Counted from the stretch's first letter, positions 8,546 to 21,131 are shown. The stretch is 64,000 nt of DNA from Paracoccus denitrificans (GCF_900100045.1 NZ_FNEA01000016.1:62001-126000); one strand, 5' to 3'. Notes: generated by a model not told the origin, from the letters alone. Numbers and translations are program-made.

Positions 8546-9885
8546 GCGATGCAACCCTCGACGGCGCGCAGCCCCGGTCCTCGCTGCTGGTCGCCGATCC
8601 GCGCACCCGCAAGCGCAACGCCGCCGAGGCGCGGTTCCGCGCCTATGGGCTGGGCGCCATCGTGATCTCGATGATCATGCTGGTGATCCTGCTCTTTACC
8701 ATCGTCACCGGCGGCGTCGGCGCCTTTCGGCAGACTTATCTGGAAATCCCGGTGGCGCTGGATGCGGCGCAGCTGGACAAGAACGGCAATCGCGACCCCG
8801 CGGACATCCGCAAGGTCCTGACCCTGACCTATGGCAAGATCCTGGAGCAGTCGCTGCAACAGGCCATCGCCGACAAGGGCATCGCCGTCGCCGAGCTGTC
8901 GGCCAAGGACGTCTCGAACCTGATCTCCAAGGAGGCTTCGGCGCAGCTGCGCAATCGCGTGTTGGCCGATCCCGAACTGATCGGCCAGACCGTCGAGGCC
9001 CGCGTGCTGGTGAACGGCCGGGTGGACGGCTATTACAAGGGCCGCGTCAGCATGGAGAGTGCTGCGCGCGACGCCAATACCTCGCCGGCGCAGTTGCAGC
9101 TTGCCGATGCGCTGAAGGCGCAGGGCATGCTGGCGACGGAGTGGAACTGGTCCTTCCTGACCAGCCCCGACGCCTCGGACCAGCGCCCCGAGGCCGCGGG
9201 GGTGGGCATCGCCATCCTCGGCTCGCTCTACATGATGCTGGTGGTGCTGGCGCTCGCGGTGCCGATCGGCGTCGCCGCCTCGATCTATCTCGAGGAATTC
9301 GCACCCAAGAACCGCTGGACCGACATCATCGAGGTCAACATCTCGAACCTCGCGGCGGTGCCCTCCATCGTCTTCGGCATCCTGGGCCTTGCCGCCTTCA
9401 TCAACTTCGCCGGCCTGCCGCAATCGGCGCCCATCGTCGGCGGCCTGGTGCTGACGCTGATGACGCTGCCGACGATCATCATCGCCACCCGCGCCGCGCT
9501 GAAGGCGGTGCCGCCCTCGATCCGCGACGCGGCGCTGGGGGTCGGGGCCTCGAAGATGCAGTCGGTGTTCCACCACGTCCTGCCGCTGGCCATGCCGGGC
9601 ATCCTGACCGGCACCATCATCGGCCTGGCGCAGGCGCTTGGCGAGACCGCGCCGCTGCTGCTGATCGGCATGGTGGCCTTCGTCAAGAACTTCCCCTCGG
9701 CGCCGCCGGACGGGCTGTTCGAGCCGGCCTCGGCCCTGCCGGTCCAGGTCTATAACTGGACCCAACGCGCCGACCCCGCCTTCATCGAGCGTGCCTCGGG
9801 GGCGATCATCGTGCTGCTGGCGTTCCTGCTCTGCATGAACCTGCTTGCCATTCTCCTGCGCCGCAAGTTCGAGCGCCGGTGGTAA
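8542..9885 (+). CDS. pstA: Phosphate ABC transporter permease PstA
   Basis: Second channel subunit of the phosphate importer. At 447 residues it is longer than the usual PstA of about 300. The extra length is a periplasmic-looking insert of roughly residues 70-205 between the first membrane span and the transport domain, a form common in alphaproteobacteria. The ATPase-contact loop [17 protein letters not shown] is near residue 330. It starts within the pstC stop (ATGA overlap) and is followed by pstB 20 bp later. Confidence 0.94.
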   Translation: MSDATLDGAQPRSSLLVADPRTRKRNAAEARFRAYGLGAIVISMIMLVILLFTIVTGGVGAFRQTYLEIPVALDAAQLDKNGNRDPADIRKVLTLTYGKILEQSLQQAIADKGIAVAELSAKDVSNLISKEASAQLRNRVLADPELIGQTVEARVLVNGRVDGYYKGRVSMESAARDANTSPAQLQLADALKAQGMLATEWNWSFLTSPDASDQRPEAAGVGIAILGSLYMMLVVLALAVPIGVAASIYLEEFAPKNRWTDIIEVNISNLAAVPSIVFGILGLAAFINFAGLPQSAPIVGGLVLTLMTLPTIIIATRAALKAVPPSIRDAALGVGASKMQSVFHHVLPLAMPGILTGTIIGLAQALGETAPLLLIGMVAFVKNFPSAPPDGLFEPASALPVQVYNWTQRADPAFIERASGAIIVLLAFLLCMNLLAILLRRKFERRW

Positions 9886-9905
9886 TCCCGGGAAGGAGAC
9901 CCGAT

Positions 9906-10703
9906 ATGAACGACATGAGACTTCTGGAGCGCAGCGTGGACCAGACGGAAATCAAGATCTCGGCGCGGGACGTGCAGGTCTGGTATGGCGAAAAGCACGC
10001 GATCAGGGACGTGAACGTCGACCTGCTGGACAAGACCGTGACCGCCTTCATCGGTCCTTCGGGTTGCGGGAAGTCGACCTTCCTGCGCTGCCTGAACCGC
10101 ATGAACGACACCATCGACATCAGCCGGGTCGAGGGCAAGATCATGCTGGACGGCGAGGACATCTATGACAAGCGCGTGGACCCCGTGCAGCTGCGCGCCC
10201 GCGTCGGCATGGTGTTCCAGAAACCGAACCCCTTCCCGAAATCGATCTATGACAACGTGGCCTACGGTCCCCGCATCCACGGCCTGGCACGCAACCGCGC
10301 CGAGCTGGACGAGATCGTCGAGAAATCGCTGCGCGGCGCCGCGCTGTGGAACGAGGTCAAGGACCGGCTCGCCGATCCCGGCACCGGCCTGTCGGGCGGC
10401 CAGCAGCAACGGCTTTGCATCGCCCGCGCCGTGGCGACCCAGCCCGAAGTGCTCTTGATGGACGAGCCCTGCTCGGCGCTGGACCCGATCGCCACCAGCC
10501 AGGTCGAGGAACTGATCGACCAGCTGCGCGCCGAATTCTCGGTGGTGATCGTGACCCATTCCATGCAGCAGGCGGCGCGCGTCAGCCAGAAGACCGCCTT
10601 CTTCCACCTGGGCAATCTGGTGGAATACGGCAATACCGACGACATTTTCACCAATCCGCGCGATCCGCGCACCGAAAGCTATATCTCGGGCCGCATCGGC
10701 TAG
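9906..10703 (+). CDS. pstB: Phosphate ABC transporter ATP-binding protein
   Basis: ATPase that powers PstCA. The 265-residue protein has Walker [10 protein letters not shown] (near residue 50), the PstB-typical Q-loop [10 protein letters not shown], signature LSGGQQQR and Walker [13 protein letters not shown], then the switch histidine in VTHSMQQ. The frame could start at a GTG (9879) inside pstA, but the ATG at 9906 is preceded at 8 bp by AAGGAG (9893-9898), so I use it. PstB also takes part in phosphate signalling through PhoU and PhoR in known systems. Confidence 0.96.
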   Translation: MNDMRLLERSVDQTEIKISARDVQVWYGEKHAIRDVNVDLLDKTVTAFIGPSGCGKSTFLRCLNRMNDTIDISRVEGKIMLDGEDIYDKRVDPVQLRARVGMVFQKPNPFPKSIYDNVAYGPRIHGLARNRAELDEIVEKSLRGAALWNEVKDRLADPGTGLSGGQQQRLCIARAVATQPEVLLMDEPCSALDPIATSQVEELIDQLRAEFSVVIVTHSMQQAARVSQKTAFFHLGNLVEYGNTDDIFTNPRDPRTESYISGRIG

Positions 10704-10720
10704 GCCGGACAGGAGCTGAC

Positions 10721-11431
10721 ATGAACAACGAACGCCATATCCTCTCTGCCTTCGACCGCGACCTGGAAACCGTGCAGGCGCTGGTCGTCAAGATGGGCGG
10801 CATGGTCGAAAGCGCCATCCACGACGCCGCCATCGCGCTGGAGACCCGCGACGGCGAACTGGCCGACGACATCCGCCGCCGCGACAAGGCCGTCGACGCG
10901 CTGGAGCACCAGATCAACGAGGAGGCAGCGCGCCTGATCGCGCTGCGCGCACCGCGGGCGACCGACCTGCGCATGGTGCTGTCGGTCATCAAGATCTCGC
11001 ATATCCTCGAGCGCGTGGGCGATTACGCCAAGAACATCGCCAAGCGCAGCGACGTTCTGGCCGAGATGCCCGCCATCGAGGGCGCCGGCATGGCGCTGCG
11101 CCGCATGTCCGCCACGGTCGAGGCGATGATGAAGGACGCCCTGGACAGCTATATCCAGCGCGACGCCGCGCTGGCCGCCGACGTGCGCAAGCGCGACCTG
11201 GAGGTGGACCAGATGTATAACGCGCTGTTTCGCGAGTTCCTGACCCATATGATGGAGGATCCGCGCAACATCACCGCCTGCATGCACCTGCATTTCATCG
11301 CCAAGAACATCGAGCGCATGGGCGACCATGCCACCGGCATCGCCGAGCAGGTGATCTATCTGGCCACCGGCGAACTGCCCGACGAGCCGCGGCCCAAGGG
11401 TGAAAGCGTGCCGCGCATGGAGGGGGCCTGA
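10721..11431 (+). CDS. phoU: Phosphate signalling protein PhoU
   Basis: Negative regulator linking Pst transporter state to the PhoR kinase. The 236-residue all-helical protein shows the two repeated three-helix PhoU halves, each with an E/D-rich metal-binding stretch: ILERVGDYAKNIAKR near residue 90 and NIERMGDHATGIAEQ near residue 200. AGGAG sits 5 bp before the ATG at 10721. It follows pstB by 17 bp and precedes phoB by 3 bp, the usual order. Confidence 0.96.
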   Translation: MNNERHILSAFDRDLETVQALVVKMGGMVESAIHDAAIALETRDGELADDIRRRDKAVDALEHQINEEAARLIALRAPRATDLRMVLSVIKISHILERVGDYAKNIAKRSDVLAEMPAIEGAGMALRRMSATVEAMMKDALDSYIQRDAALAADVRKRDLEVDQMYNALFREFLTHMMEDPRNITACMHLHFIAKNIERMGDHATGIAEQVIYLATGELPDEPRPKGESVPRMEGA

Positions 11432-11434
11432 TCC

Positions 11435-12124
11435 ATGGCGCAGACCCAACCCTGTGTCCTGGTCGTCGAGGACGAAGGCGCACAGCGCGAGGTGCTGAAA
11501 TACAACCTCGAGGCCGAGGGCTTCGACGTGGTGCTGGCCGAGAACGGCGACGAGGCGATGCTGCTGGTCGCCGAGGAGCAGCCCGACCTGATCGTGCTGG
11601 ACTGGATGCTGCCCAATGTCAGCGGCATCGAGATCTGCCGCCGGGTCAAGGCCGACCCCTCGACGCGCCAGATCCCGATCATCATGCTGTCGGCGCGCTC
11701 CGAAGAGGTGGACCGGGTGCGCGGGCTGGAGACGGGCGCGGACGACTATGTGGTCAAGCCCTATTCCGTGGTCGAGCTGATGGCGCGGCTGCGCACCCAA
11801 CTGCGCCGCACCCGCCCGGCCTCGATGGGCGAAAGGCTCAGCTTTGCCGACATCATCCTGGATGCGGGCGAGCATCGGGTGTTCCGCGCCGGCCAGCCGG
11901 TGCATCTGGGCCCGACCGAGTTCCGCCTGCTTTCCACGCTGATGGAGAAGCCCGGCCGGGTCTGGACGCGCGAGCAACTGCTGGACCGGGTCTGGGGCCG
12001 CGACATCTATGTCGATACCCGCACCATCGACGTGCATGTCGGGCGGCTGCGCAAGGCGCTGATGGCCAATGGCGGCAACAACCCGGTGCGCACGGTGCGC
12101 GGCACCGGCTATTCGCTGGGCTGA
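11435..12124 (+). CDS. phoB: Phosphate regulon response regulator PhoB
   Basis: OmpR-family transcription factor of 229 residues. The receiver domain (about 1-120) has the acidic pocket VVEDE at residues 10-14, the phospho-acceptor Asp56 in LIVLDWMLP, and the conserved Lys in VVKPYS. The winged-helix DNA-binding domain (about 130-229) ends in VHVGRLRKAL and VRTVRGTGYSL. It should bind the Pho boxes at 6164-6203, giving positive feedback. The usual partner kinase gene phoR is not in this cluster, so phosphorylation must come from elsewhere in the genome. Confidence 0.95.
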   Translation: MAQTQPCVLVVEDEGAQREVLKYNLEAEGFDVVLAENGDEAMLLVAEEQPDLIVLDWMLPNVSGIEICRRVKADPSTRQIPIIMLSARSEEVDRVRGLETGADDYVVKPYSVVELMARLRTQLRRTRPASMGERLSFADIILDAGEHRVFRAGQPVHLGPTEFRLLSTLMEKPGRVWTREQLLDRVWGRDIYVDTRTIDVHVGRLRKALMANGGNNPVRTVRGTGYSLG

Positions 12125-12170
12125 GCCGGCACGGCCGGACAGACGAAGCCCGGGCTTGCCGGGCAAGCGA

Positions 12171-12200
12171 AAACCGCGGGGTCGCCCCCGCGGTTTCCTT
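12171..12200. terminator. Bidirectional terminator between phoB and the OmpA-family gene
   Basis: AAACCGCGGGG (12171-12181) pairs perfectly with CCCCGCGGTTT (12186-12196) around a 4-nt loop, followed by CCTTTTC. The arms begin in A's and end in T's, so it can serve both convergent genes. Confidence 0.9.
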
Positions 12201-12215
12201 TTCGGGTCGGCGCAG

Positions 12216-14351
12216 TCAGTTCTGCGCCAGCAGGTCGGTGATCCGGCGCACGGCGACGCGGCGGTTCTGCCGCTCGGGCCCGTCGGTCGGCACCAGCAGG
12301 AACTGCTCGCCATAGCCCTGCACCACCATGTTTTCGGGCGGCACCTGGAAATATTCCGTCAAGGCCAGCGCCACCGATTCCGCGCGGCGGTCCGACAAGG
12401 CCAGGTTGGCGGCATCCGAGCCGACGGCGTCGGTATAGCCCTCGATCATGTAGATCTCGCGCGGGTCCTGGTCGATGCTGTCGCGGATCACCTTGCCCAG
12501 AGTCGCGAGCTCTTGCGCCTGGTCGGGGGTGATGGCCGAGGAGCCGGTGTCGAAGGTGATCTCGGGCACGTTCACCGGCGCGACCAGGGCACGCACCTCG
12601 GGAATGTTGCGGATCTGGCCCAGGCTGAAGCGGCGATCGATCGCCGCCTCGCGGCGCAGCGCCTCGCGCAGCGCGGCCTCGTCCAGCCGTTCGCGGTTGA
12701 TGCGGACCGGCGGCGGCGCGGGCAGGGTCGAGATCTGCACGGGTTGCGCCTCGGTATCGTCGATGAGCCGGGTTTCCGTGCCGTCGGCGCGCATGAGCGT
12801 ACGGCGCAGGATGTTCATGTTCGCGTCGCGGATGGTGACGACGCGGCTGCCATCCTCGCGCAGCACCGTGGTCCGGGTCGAGCCGTCGTCGAAGGTCTCG
12901 GTCCGCACGTTCGAGCCGGGCCGATAGAGCAGGGTGTTGTCGTCCTTGATCACCTGTTGGCTGCCGTCGGGCAGCGTGACGACGACCCGGTCGCCGGTGT
13001 TCAGCGCCACCTGCCGGTCGTTCGACAGCATCTTGCCGACCGCCATGCCAGCCGCGCCGGCCAGGAGCAGCTTGGCGATGTCCTTGACCGTATCGTCGCC
13101 GTCGTCGCGGCGGGCTTCCTCTTGCGGGGCCTCGGCCGGCTGTTGCTGTTGCAGGCCCTGCGCGACCGAAGTGGCAAATTCCTCGGCCGAACTGCGCGCG
13201 TTCTCGTCGGTGATCTGCACCTCGTTCAACTCGCCCTGGCCCTCCTCCTGCTCCTCGCCGGCCGACAGTGCGGCTGCCGCTGCGGGGGCCGCCTCTTCGG
13301 CGGCGCGCTGCGCCACGGCATTCGGCTGGGCCTGGACTTCGGGTGCCTGCACTTCTGTGGCCTGCTCGGCCTCCGGCTGTGCCTGGCCGTCGGCCTGTTC
13401 CTGCAAGCGGCCTTCCAGCTCTTGCGCGTCCGGGCGCTGGCCGTCTTCGGCGCGCTGTTCGTCGGACTGGTCCGGCTGGGGCGCGGCCTCTTGCGATTGC
13501 TCCTGCAAGCGGCGCTCCAATTCCTGCGCATCCGGTGTCTCCGTGGCCGGAGCGTCATCGGCCTGCTGTTCAGCCGGCTGGGGCGGTTCCGCCCCGGGCG
13601 CCTGGTGCGCGGCGTCGTCCTGCTGGGCGTCGGGCGCAGCCGTCGGCGGCTCGTCGGACTGTTCGGGACGCGGCTCTGCGGGCGTGGTTTCCGTCGTGGC
13701 CTGCGTCTCGGCATCCGGGGCTGCTTCGGGCTGAGCGGCGGGGCGCGAGCCTTGCGGATCGGCCGCGTCCGCCTGCGGCTTCTGTGCCGGGGCCGGATCG
13801 GTTGTGGTGACGGCGTCTGGCGTGTCGGGCTTGGGCGCGGGAAGCCCATCCTGATCCGCCGCCTGGTCGGGTTGGGCCGCCTGGGGCTTGGCCGGCGGCT
13901 CGGCGGCCTCGACCACGGGCGGCTTGGCCTGGGGTTCTTCGGCCCGCGTCACTTCGGGCTTTGCTGCGGGGGGCGAGGTCTCCTGCTCCTCGGGGGCCGC
14001 TTCGCTCCGAGGTTGCGGTTCCTGCTGATCGTCGGATGGCTGGCCGCCTTCTTGCGGCTGTTCGGGGGGCGGCTCTGCGGCTTCAGGCGCATCGGCTTGG
14101 GGCTGCGGCTCGCCGGGGCTCTCGGGCTCGGCCTGGGATTCGGCCTCTGCCTCCGCCTCTGCCGGAGCGGGTTCGGGCGCGGACTGCGGCTCCTGCGCCT
14201 GCTCGGTTTCGGGCTGGCCGGGCTGGTCCTGCGGCAGGATGACCTGTTCGCCGGTGTCGGGGGCCTGCTGGTCCTGCGCCACCGCCAGTTGCGGGGCGAT
14301 CAGGGACAGGCTGGTCACGATCGCTGTCGTCGTCTTGTAGATGCGGCGCAT
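12216..14351 (-). CDS. OmpA-family cell envelope protein with very long Pro/Glu/Ala/Gln-rich linker
   Basis: A 711-residue envelope protein. The chosen ATG (14351) is preceded by AGAGGA and starts a clear signal peptide (MRRIYKTTTAIV to AVAQ, cut near residue 25). About residues 27-400 are low-complexity, dominated by P, E, A, Q and D. Then comes a glycine-rich hydrophobic patch (LLLAGAAGMAVGKML), a segment of short beta-like repeats (VVTLPDGSQQ, TTVLREDGS, TLMRADGT), and a C-terminal OmpA/MotB peptidoglycan-binding domain of about 115 residues with TDAVGSDAANLALSDRRAE. It probably tethers the envelope to the peptidoglycan, with the linker spanning the periplasm. The exact role is unknown. 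Confidence 0.85.
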   Translation of the reverse strand: MRRIYKTTTAIVTSLSLIAPQLAVAQDQQAPDTGEQVILPQDQPGQPETEQAQEPQSAPEPAPAEAEAEAESQAEPESPGEPQPQADAPEAAEPPPEQPQEGGQPSDDQQEPQPRSEAAPEEQETSPPAAKPEVTRAEEPQAKPPVVEAAEPPAKPQAAQPDQAADQDGLPAPKPDTPDAVTTTDPAPAQKPQADAADPQGSRPAAQPEAAPDAETQATTETTPAEPRPEQSDEPPTAAPDAQQDDAAHQAPGAEPPQPAEQQADDAPATETPDAQELERRLQEQSQEAAPQPDQSDEQRAEDGQRPDAQELEGRLQEQADGQAQPEAEQATEVQAPEVQAQPNAVAQRAAEEAAPAAAAALSAGEEQEEGQGELNEVQITDENARSSAEEFATSVAQGLQQQQPAEAPQEEARRDDGDDTVKDIAKLLLAGAAGMAVGKMLSNDRQVALNTGDRVVVTLPDGSQQVIKDDNTLLYRPGSNVRTETFDDGSTRTTVLREDGSRVVTIRDANMNILRRTLMRADGTETRLIDDTEAQPVQISTLPAPPPVRINRERLDEAALREALRREAAIDRRFSLGQIRNIPEVRALVAPVNVPEITFDTGSSAITPDQAQELATLGKVIRDSIDQDPREIYMIEGYTDAVGSDAANLALSDRRAESVALALTEYFQVPPENMVVQGYGEQFLLVPTDGPERQNRRVAVRRITDLLAQN

Positions 14352-14642
14352 GTCGGTCCTCTTTCCGATGGTCGCTGGATCGTTCGTCAACCTTTGGCGG
14401 AGGGCCCAGTTCCCAAACAAGCGCGTGACCGCGCCGTGATTACGGTTCAGGAGCAGTGGGCACGCGGCGGGACGGTGATGCGCATTGATTCCTCGCGGCC
14501 TTCTTGGAGGCTGGCGGTGTCGTTTCGCAAATGCTTCGGCGTGCTGAAAAAGCGGTCGGCAAAGCCCTGTTGGCGATAGCGCCGGTCGTCCATCCCGCGC
14601 GGCTCGGGGGCAGAAGCGGCTGGATCGGTCCCAACTCGGCCC

Positions 14643-15899
14643 TTAACCGCCGTTCAGCGCCAGCTTGCCGCCGGCGATGCGCTGCACCCGACCGGACAGT
14701 TCCAGCGCCAGGATGGCAGGCGCGAGGACGGCTGCCGGCACCCCGAGATCGCGGATCAGCATGTTTTCCTCGGTCGGGCTGGGGCCCAGCCGGGCCAGGA
14801 TCCGTCCTTCCAGGTTCACCGGACCGCCCGCGTCGCGCGGCCTGCCCATCATCGGCCTGTGGTGGATGCCGTGACCCAGTTCCGCAAGCCGGCGGGCGAC
14901 CGCGGCTGGTTGTCGGACCTGTACGGGCATCGCTGCCACCGCGGCGGGGGTGGCCTCGACCGGGTTTTCCGCCGGTGCCTGCTTCGCGGCTATGGGGTCG
15001 TTCGATTGCAGCGCCGCCAGCACATCGGCCGAATTGCGCACCAGGGTCGCGCCGTCGCGGATCAGCGCGTTGCAGCCGCCGGCCCGCGCATCCATCGGAT
15101 GGCCCGGCACCGCCATCACCTCGCGCCCCTGGTCCAGCCCGCAGCGCGCGGTGATCAGACTGCCGGAACGATATGCAGCCTCGACCACCACCACGGCGCG
15201 CGACAGGCCCGAGATGATGCGGTTGCGGGCGGGGAAATGCCGGGCCACGGGCTCGGTTCCCGGCGGCTGTTCGGTAACGAGCAGGCCGGTTTCGCAGATT
15301 TCTTCGGCCAGGGCCGCATTCTCGCCGGGATAGATCTTGTCGATGCCGCCGGCCATGACCGCGATGGTGCCGCCATGCAGCGCGGCTTCATGCGCGATGG
15401 TGTCGATGCCGCGCGCGAGGCCCGCGACGACCGCCGCGCCCGATTGCGACAGGCCCGAGGCCATGCCGCGCGCCATGCGCAAGCCCAGCGACGAGGCGTT
15501 GCGCGCACCGATCACCGCCACCGGCATGCGCGCCAGAACCGATATGTCGCCGCGCAGCCACAGCACCGCAGGCGCATCGGCCACCTCGCGCAGCAGAGCG
15601 GGATAGTCCGGGTCGCCCCAGGTCAGAAGTCGGGCGCCGGCGCGATGGCCGGCCGCGATCTCGGCCTCGGCCGCGGCTCTGGGGCAGGGGGCGTAATCCT
15701 CGACCCCTGCGGCGCGGGCGATGGCCGGCAGGGCGGCCAATGCCGCTTCGGCGCTGCCATGCTCGTCCAGCAGCCGGTGGAAGGTCGCCGGCCCGACCCT
15801 GCGCGAGCGGATGAGGCGCAGGATGGCAAGCCCGTCCCCCTTAGGCCCGGGAGGGGTATACTGGGGATCCGAAGAAAGCAGCCTTGCCATCGTGTCCAT
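14643..15899 (-). CDS. dprA: DNA-processing protein DprA
   Basis: Binds incoming single-stranded DNA and loads RecA during natural transformation. The 418-residue protein has an N-terminal helix-hairpin region, the Rossmann-like DprA core with VIGARNASSLG (near residue 130), GLARGID, and HFPARNRIISGLS (near residue 225), and a C-terminal winged-helix region. The start at 15899 has GAGG 8 bp upstream. It stands in a minus-strand run between tldD and the OmpA-family gene, with a 291-bp gap downstream in which I see no gene. Confidence 0.93.
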   Translation of the reverse strand: MDTMARLLSSDPQYTPPGPKGDGLAILRLIRSRRVGPATFHRLLDEHGSAEAALAALPAIARAAGVEDYAPCPRAAAEAEIAAGHRAGARLLTWGDPDYPALLREVADAPAVLWLRGDISVLARMPVAVIGARNASSLGLRMARGMASGLSQSGAAVVAGLARGIDTIAHEAALHGGTIAVMAGGIDKIYPGENAALAEEICETGLLVTEQPPGTEPVARHFPARNRIISGLSRAVVVVEAAYRSGSLITARCGLDQGREVMAVPGHPMDARAGGCNALIRDGATLVRNSADVLAALQSNDPIAAKQAPAENPVEATPAAVAAMPVQVRQPAAVARRLAELGHGIHHRPMMGRPRDAGGPVNLEGRILARLGPSPTEENMLIRDLGVPAAVLAPAILALELSGRVQRIAGGKLALNGG

Positions 15900-15996
15900 G
15901 CCTTTGCCTCATCCGCAGGCCGAGTCATGGCATGGCAATGGTTAAGAATGGGTTAGCGGCCCAAGGAATCCTTCAAGATATTGGAATACAAGCGAT

Positions 15997-17418
15997 TCAG
16001 GCCGCAGACCCGCCGATGGTCAGCCCGCCGATGCGCAGCGTGGGCAGGCCGACGCCGACCGGAACCCATTGGCCCTGCTTGCCGCAATTGCCGATTCCCG
16101 GGTCCAGCGACAGGTCGTTTCCGATGGCGCGAATCTGCTCCAGCGCGGTGGCGCCGTCGCCGATCAGCGTTGCGCCGCGGATCGGGTCGCCGACCTGGCC
16201 GTTCCTGACCCGATAGGCTTCGGTGCACGAGAACACGAACTTGCCGTTGGTGATGTCCACCTGCCCGCCGCCGAAGCCGACCGCATAGATGCCGTCCTCG
16301 AGTCCGGCAAGGATCGAGGCCGGATCTTCGGACCCCGCCAGCATGAAGGTGTTGGTCATGCGCGGCATGGGGGCATGGGCGTGGCTTTGCCGCCGGCCGT
16401 TGCCGGTGGGTGCCACCCCCATCAGCCGGGCGTTCTGCCGGTCCTGCATGTAGCCGACCAGAATCCCGTCCTCGATCAAGACGTTGCGGCCGGGCGGCGT
16501 GCCCTCGTCATCGACCGAGATCGAGCCGCGCCGGTCGGGAATGGTGCCGTCGTCGACGACGGTCACGCCGGGCGCCGCGACGCGCCGGCCCAGCAGCCCG
16601 GCAAAGGCGGAATGGCCCTTGCGGTTGAAATCGCCCTCGAGCCCATGGCCCACGGCCTCGTGCAGCAGGATGCCGGGCCAGCCCGGACCCAGCACCACAT
16701 CCATCACTCCGGCAGGCGCGGGGACCGAGCGCAGGTTGACCAGCGCGATGCGCAGCGCCTCGCGCACCAGCCCCTGCCAGTGCTCGGGGGCGACCATGCC
16801 GGCAAGGCCGATGCGCCCGCCGCCGCCGGCGGTGCCCGACTCGCGCCGCGCGTTCGATTCGACGATCACCGAGACGTTGAGCCGTGCCATCGGCCGGATA
16901 TCGGTGGCAAGCCCGCCCTCGGGGCGCAGGATCGCCACCTCCTGCACCGAGGTGGCGATGCTGGCCGAGACCTGCACCACGCGCGGGTCCAGCCCGCGTG
17001 CGAAGGCGTCGATTTCCCGCAGGAGGGCCACGCGGGCGGCGAAGGGAACGTCCTCGGCCGGGTCGATGGCGGCATAGAGCGGCCGGATCTCGCCCTCGGG
17101 CGGCAGGGCCAGCGTGCCGCCGCCGGCGCCGACCGCCAGCCGCACGGTCTGGGCCGCCTTCTTCAGCGCAGCCTCGTCGATCTCGGTCGAATGGGCATAG
17201 CCGGTGACCTCGTCCCGCACGGCACGCAGGCCGAAGCCCTGCTCGGCATCATAGCTTGCGGTGCGCAGCCGGCCGTCGTCGAAGACCAGCGCCTCGGAAC
17301 GGGAGCGTTCCAGGAAAAGTTCGCCGTCATCCGCGCCGGCCAGGGCGTCGCGCAGGATGCGCAGCGCGCGGTCCTGATCGAGATGCGTCCGGAAGGGTGA
17401 AAACGAAGCGTCTGTCAT
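15997..17418 (-). CDS. tldD: Metalloprotease TldD
   Basis: TldD works with TldE/PmbA as a zinc protease that trims unfolded peptides, known in microcin and antitoxin maturation. The 473-residue length fits. The zinc motif HEAVGHGLEGD is near residue 255, and the C-terminal conserved GNCGKQGQWVPVGVG is present. An ATG at 17436 is possible, but the one at 17418 has AAGGA at a good distance. No tldE partner is in the window. It is divergent from ctaC across 160 bp. Confidence 0.94.
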   Translation of the reverse strand: MTDASFSPFRTHLDQDRALRILRDALAGADDGELFLERSRSEALVFDDGRLRTASYDAEQGFGLRAVRDEVTGYAHSTEIDEAALKKAAQTVRLAVGAGGGTLALPPEGEIRPLYAAIDPAEDVPFAARVALLREIDAFARGLDPRVVQVSASIATSVQEVAILRPEGGLATDIRPMARLNVSVIVESNARRESGTAGGGGRIGLAGMVAPEHWQGLVREALRIALVNLRSVPAPAGVMDVVLGPGWPGILLHEAVGHGLEGDFNRKGHSAFAGLLGRRVAAPGVTVVDDGTIPDRRGSISVDDEGTPPGRNVLIEDGILVGYMQDRQNARLMGVAPTGNGRRQSHAHAPMPRMTNTFMLAGSEDPASILAGLEDGIYAVGFGGGQVDITNGKFVFSCTEAYRVRNGQVGDPIRGATLIGDGATALEQIRAIGNDLSLDPGIGNCGKQGQWVPVGVGLPTLRIGGLTIGGSAA

Positions 17419-17461
17419 GGAACCGGTCCTTGTCATGAAGCCCCGCCTAGGGCTTTTTTGA

Positions 17462-18475
<1,014 letters not shown>

Positions 18476-18484
18476 GGCCGGGCC

Positions 18485-19402
18485 GTGGCCGATATCAACG
18501 CATATGAGGGGCCTGCCGAGGCGGGCTTCGGGGACTATGTCGCGCTTCTGAAGCCGCGCGTCATGTCGCTGGTGGTGTTCACGGCCTTCGTGGGGCTGTG
18601 GATCGCGCCGCAGCCGGTCAACCCCTTCGTCGCCTTCTGCGCGGTGCTGTTCATCGCGCTGGGGGGCGGGGCCTCGGGCGCCCTCAACATGTGGTATGAC
18701 GCCGACATCGATGCGGTGATGCGTCGCACCGCGGGCCGTCCCGTGCCCTCGGGCCGCGTCACCTCGCAAGAGGCGCTGGCGGTCGGCATCGCGCTGTCGG
18801 GCCTGTCGGTGATGATGCTGGGGCTGGCGGCGAACTGGTTCGCGGCCGGGTTCCTGGCCTTCACCATCTTCTTCTATGCCGTGGTCTATACGATCTGGCT
18901 GAAACGCTCGACGCCGCAGAACATCGTCATCGGCGGCGCGGCCGGGGCCTTCCCGCCCATGATCGGCTGGGCCTGCGCCACCGGCGGCATCGGCATCGAG
19001 TCGCTGTTGATGTTCGCGCTGATCTTCTTCTGGACGCCGCCTCATTTCTGGGCCTTGGCGCTGTTCATGAAGGACGACTATTCCAAGGCCGGCGTGCCGA
19101 TGCTGACCGTGACCCATGGCCGCAAGGTCACGCGTTGCCATATCTTCGCCTATACGCTGGTGCTCGCGCCCTTTGCGCTCTGGCTGGGCTTCACCTCGGT
19201 CGGCGGGCCGCTCTACCTGGCGGTCTCGGTGGTGCTGAATGCGCTGTTCATCGCCGGCGGCTGGCAGATCCTGCGCCGCAGCGAGGACCAGGCCCAGGCC
19301 GATGGCTACCGGGTCGAGAAGCGTTATTTCCGCCTGTCGCTCTATTACACCTTCCTGCATTTCCTGGCGCTGCTGGTCCAGCACTGGGTCGGAGGATGGT
19401 GA
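18485..19402 (+). CDS. ctaB: Heme O synthase (protoheme IX farnesyltransferase)
   Basis: Adds a farnesyl group to heme b to make heme O, the precursor of heme A for the aa3 oxidase. The 305-residue UbiA-family membrane protein has about nine hydrophobic helices and the prenyl-diphosphate motif [19 protein letters not shown] near residue 75, plus a second conserved [17 protein letters not shown] region near residue 135. The start is GTG (18485), 9 bp after ctaC; no better ATG lies nearby in frame. Its stop overlaps the next start (TGATG). Confidence 0.95.
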
Positions 19403-19667
19403 TGCTGCCCCAGGTCGAGCATGAGTTGCACAAGCGCCGCCGCAGCCGGAACATCGGCCTGCTGGTCGTGCTGCTGGCCTTCGTCGCGCTGGTCTTCGGG
19501 CTCTCGGTGGTCAAGATCACCCAGGGCGACATGATGCAGGGCTATGACCACCGGCCGCGCGCCTCGATGCTGCCGCCCGATCCCGATCCGCCGGCGCCGA
19601 ATGCCGCGCCCGTGGCCGCGCCGGGCACCCCTGCCGCCACGCAGGGCGTCACGCAGGAGGCGAACCA

Positions 19668-19671
<4 letters not shown>
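19402..19671 (+). CDS. Small single-span membrane protein in the cytochrome oxidase operon
   Basis: An 89-residue protein with a basic N-terminus (HKRRRSRN), one membrane span at about residues 20-42 ([20 protein letters not shown]) and a Pro/Ala-rich C-terminal tail, predicted to face the periplasm. I choose the ATG at 19402 because GGAGG (19391-19395) is well spaced for it and touches the earlier ATG at 19396. It is coupled to ctaB (TGATG) and ctaG (ATGA). Small proteins at this position (CoxF-like) occur in related operons, and a role in oxidase assembly is inferred from position alone. Confidence 0.8.
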
Positions 19672-21114
<1,443 letters not shown>

Positions 21115-21131
21115 TCCCGACAGAGATTTCC

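Noticed and set aside
12069..14579. Long plus-strand frame opposite the OmpA-family gene
   Set aside because: Reverse reading of the low-complexity linker gives Leu/Gly/Arg runs; no ribosome site and no domain. The minus-strand gene has a signal peptide and OmpA domain.
14352..14642. Possible small gene in the OmpA-dprA gap (minus strand 14440-14634)
   Set aside because: Composition unlike the neighbours' coding, no ribosome site, no recognisable family.
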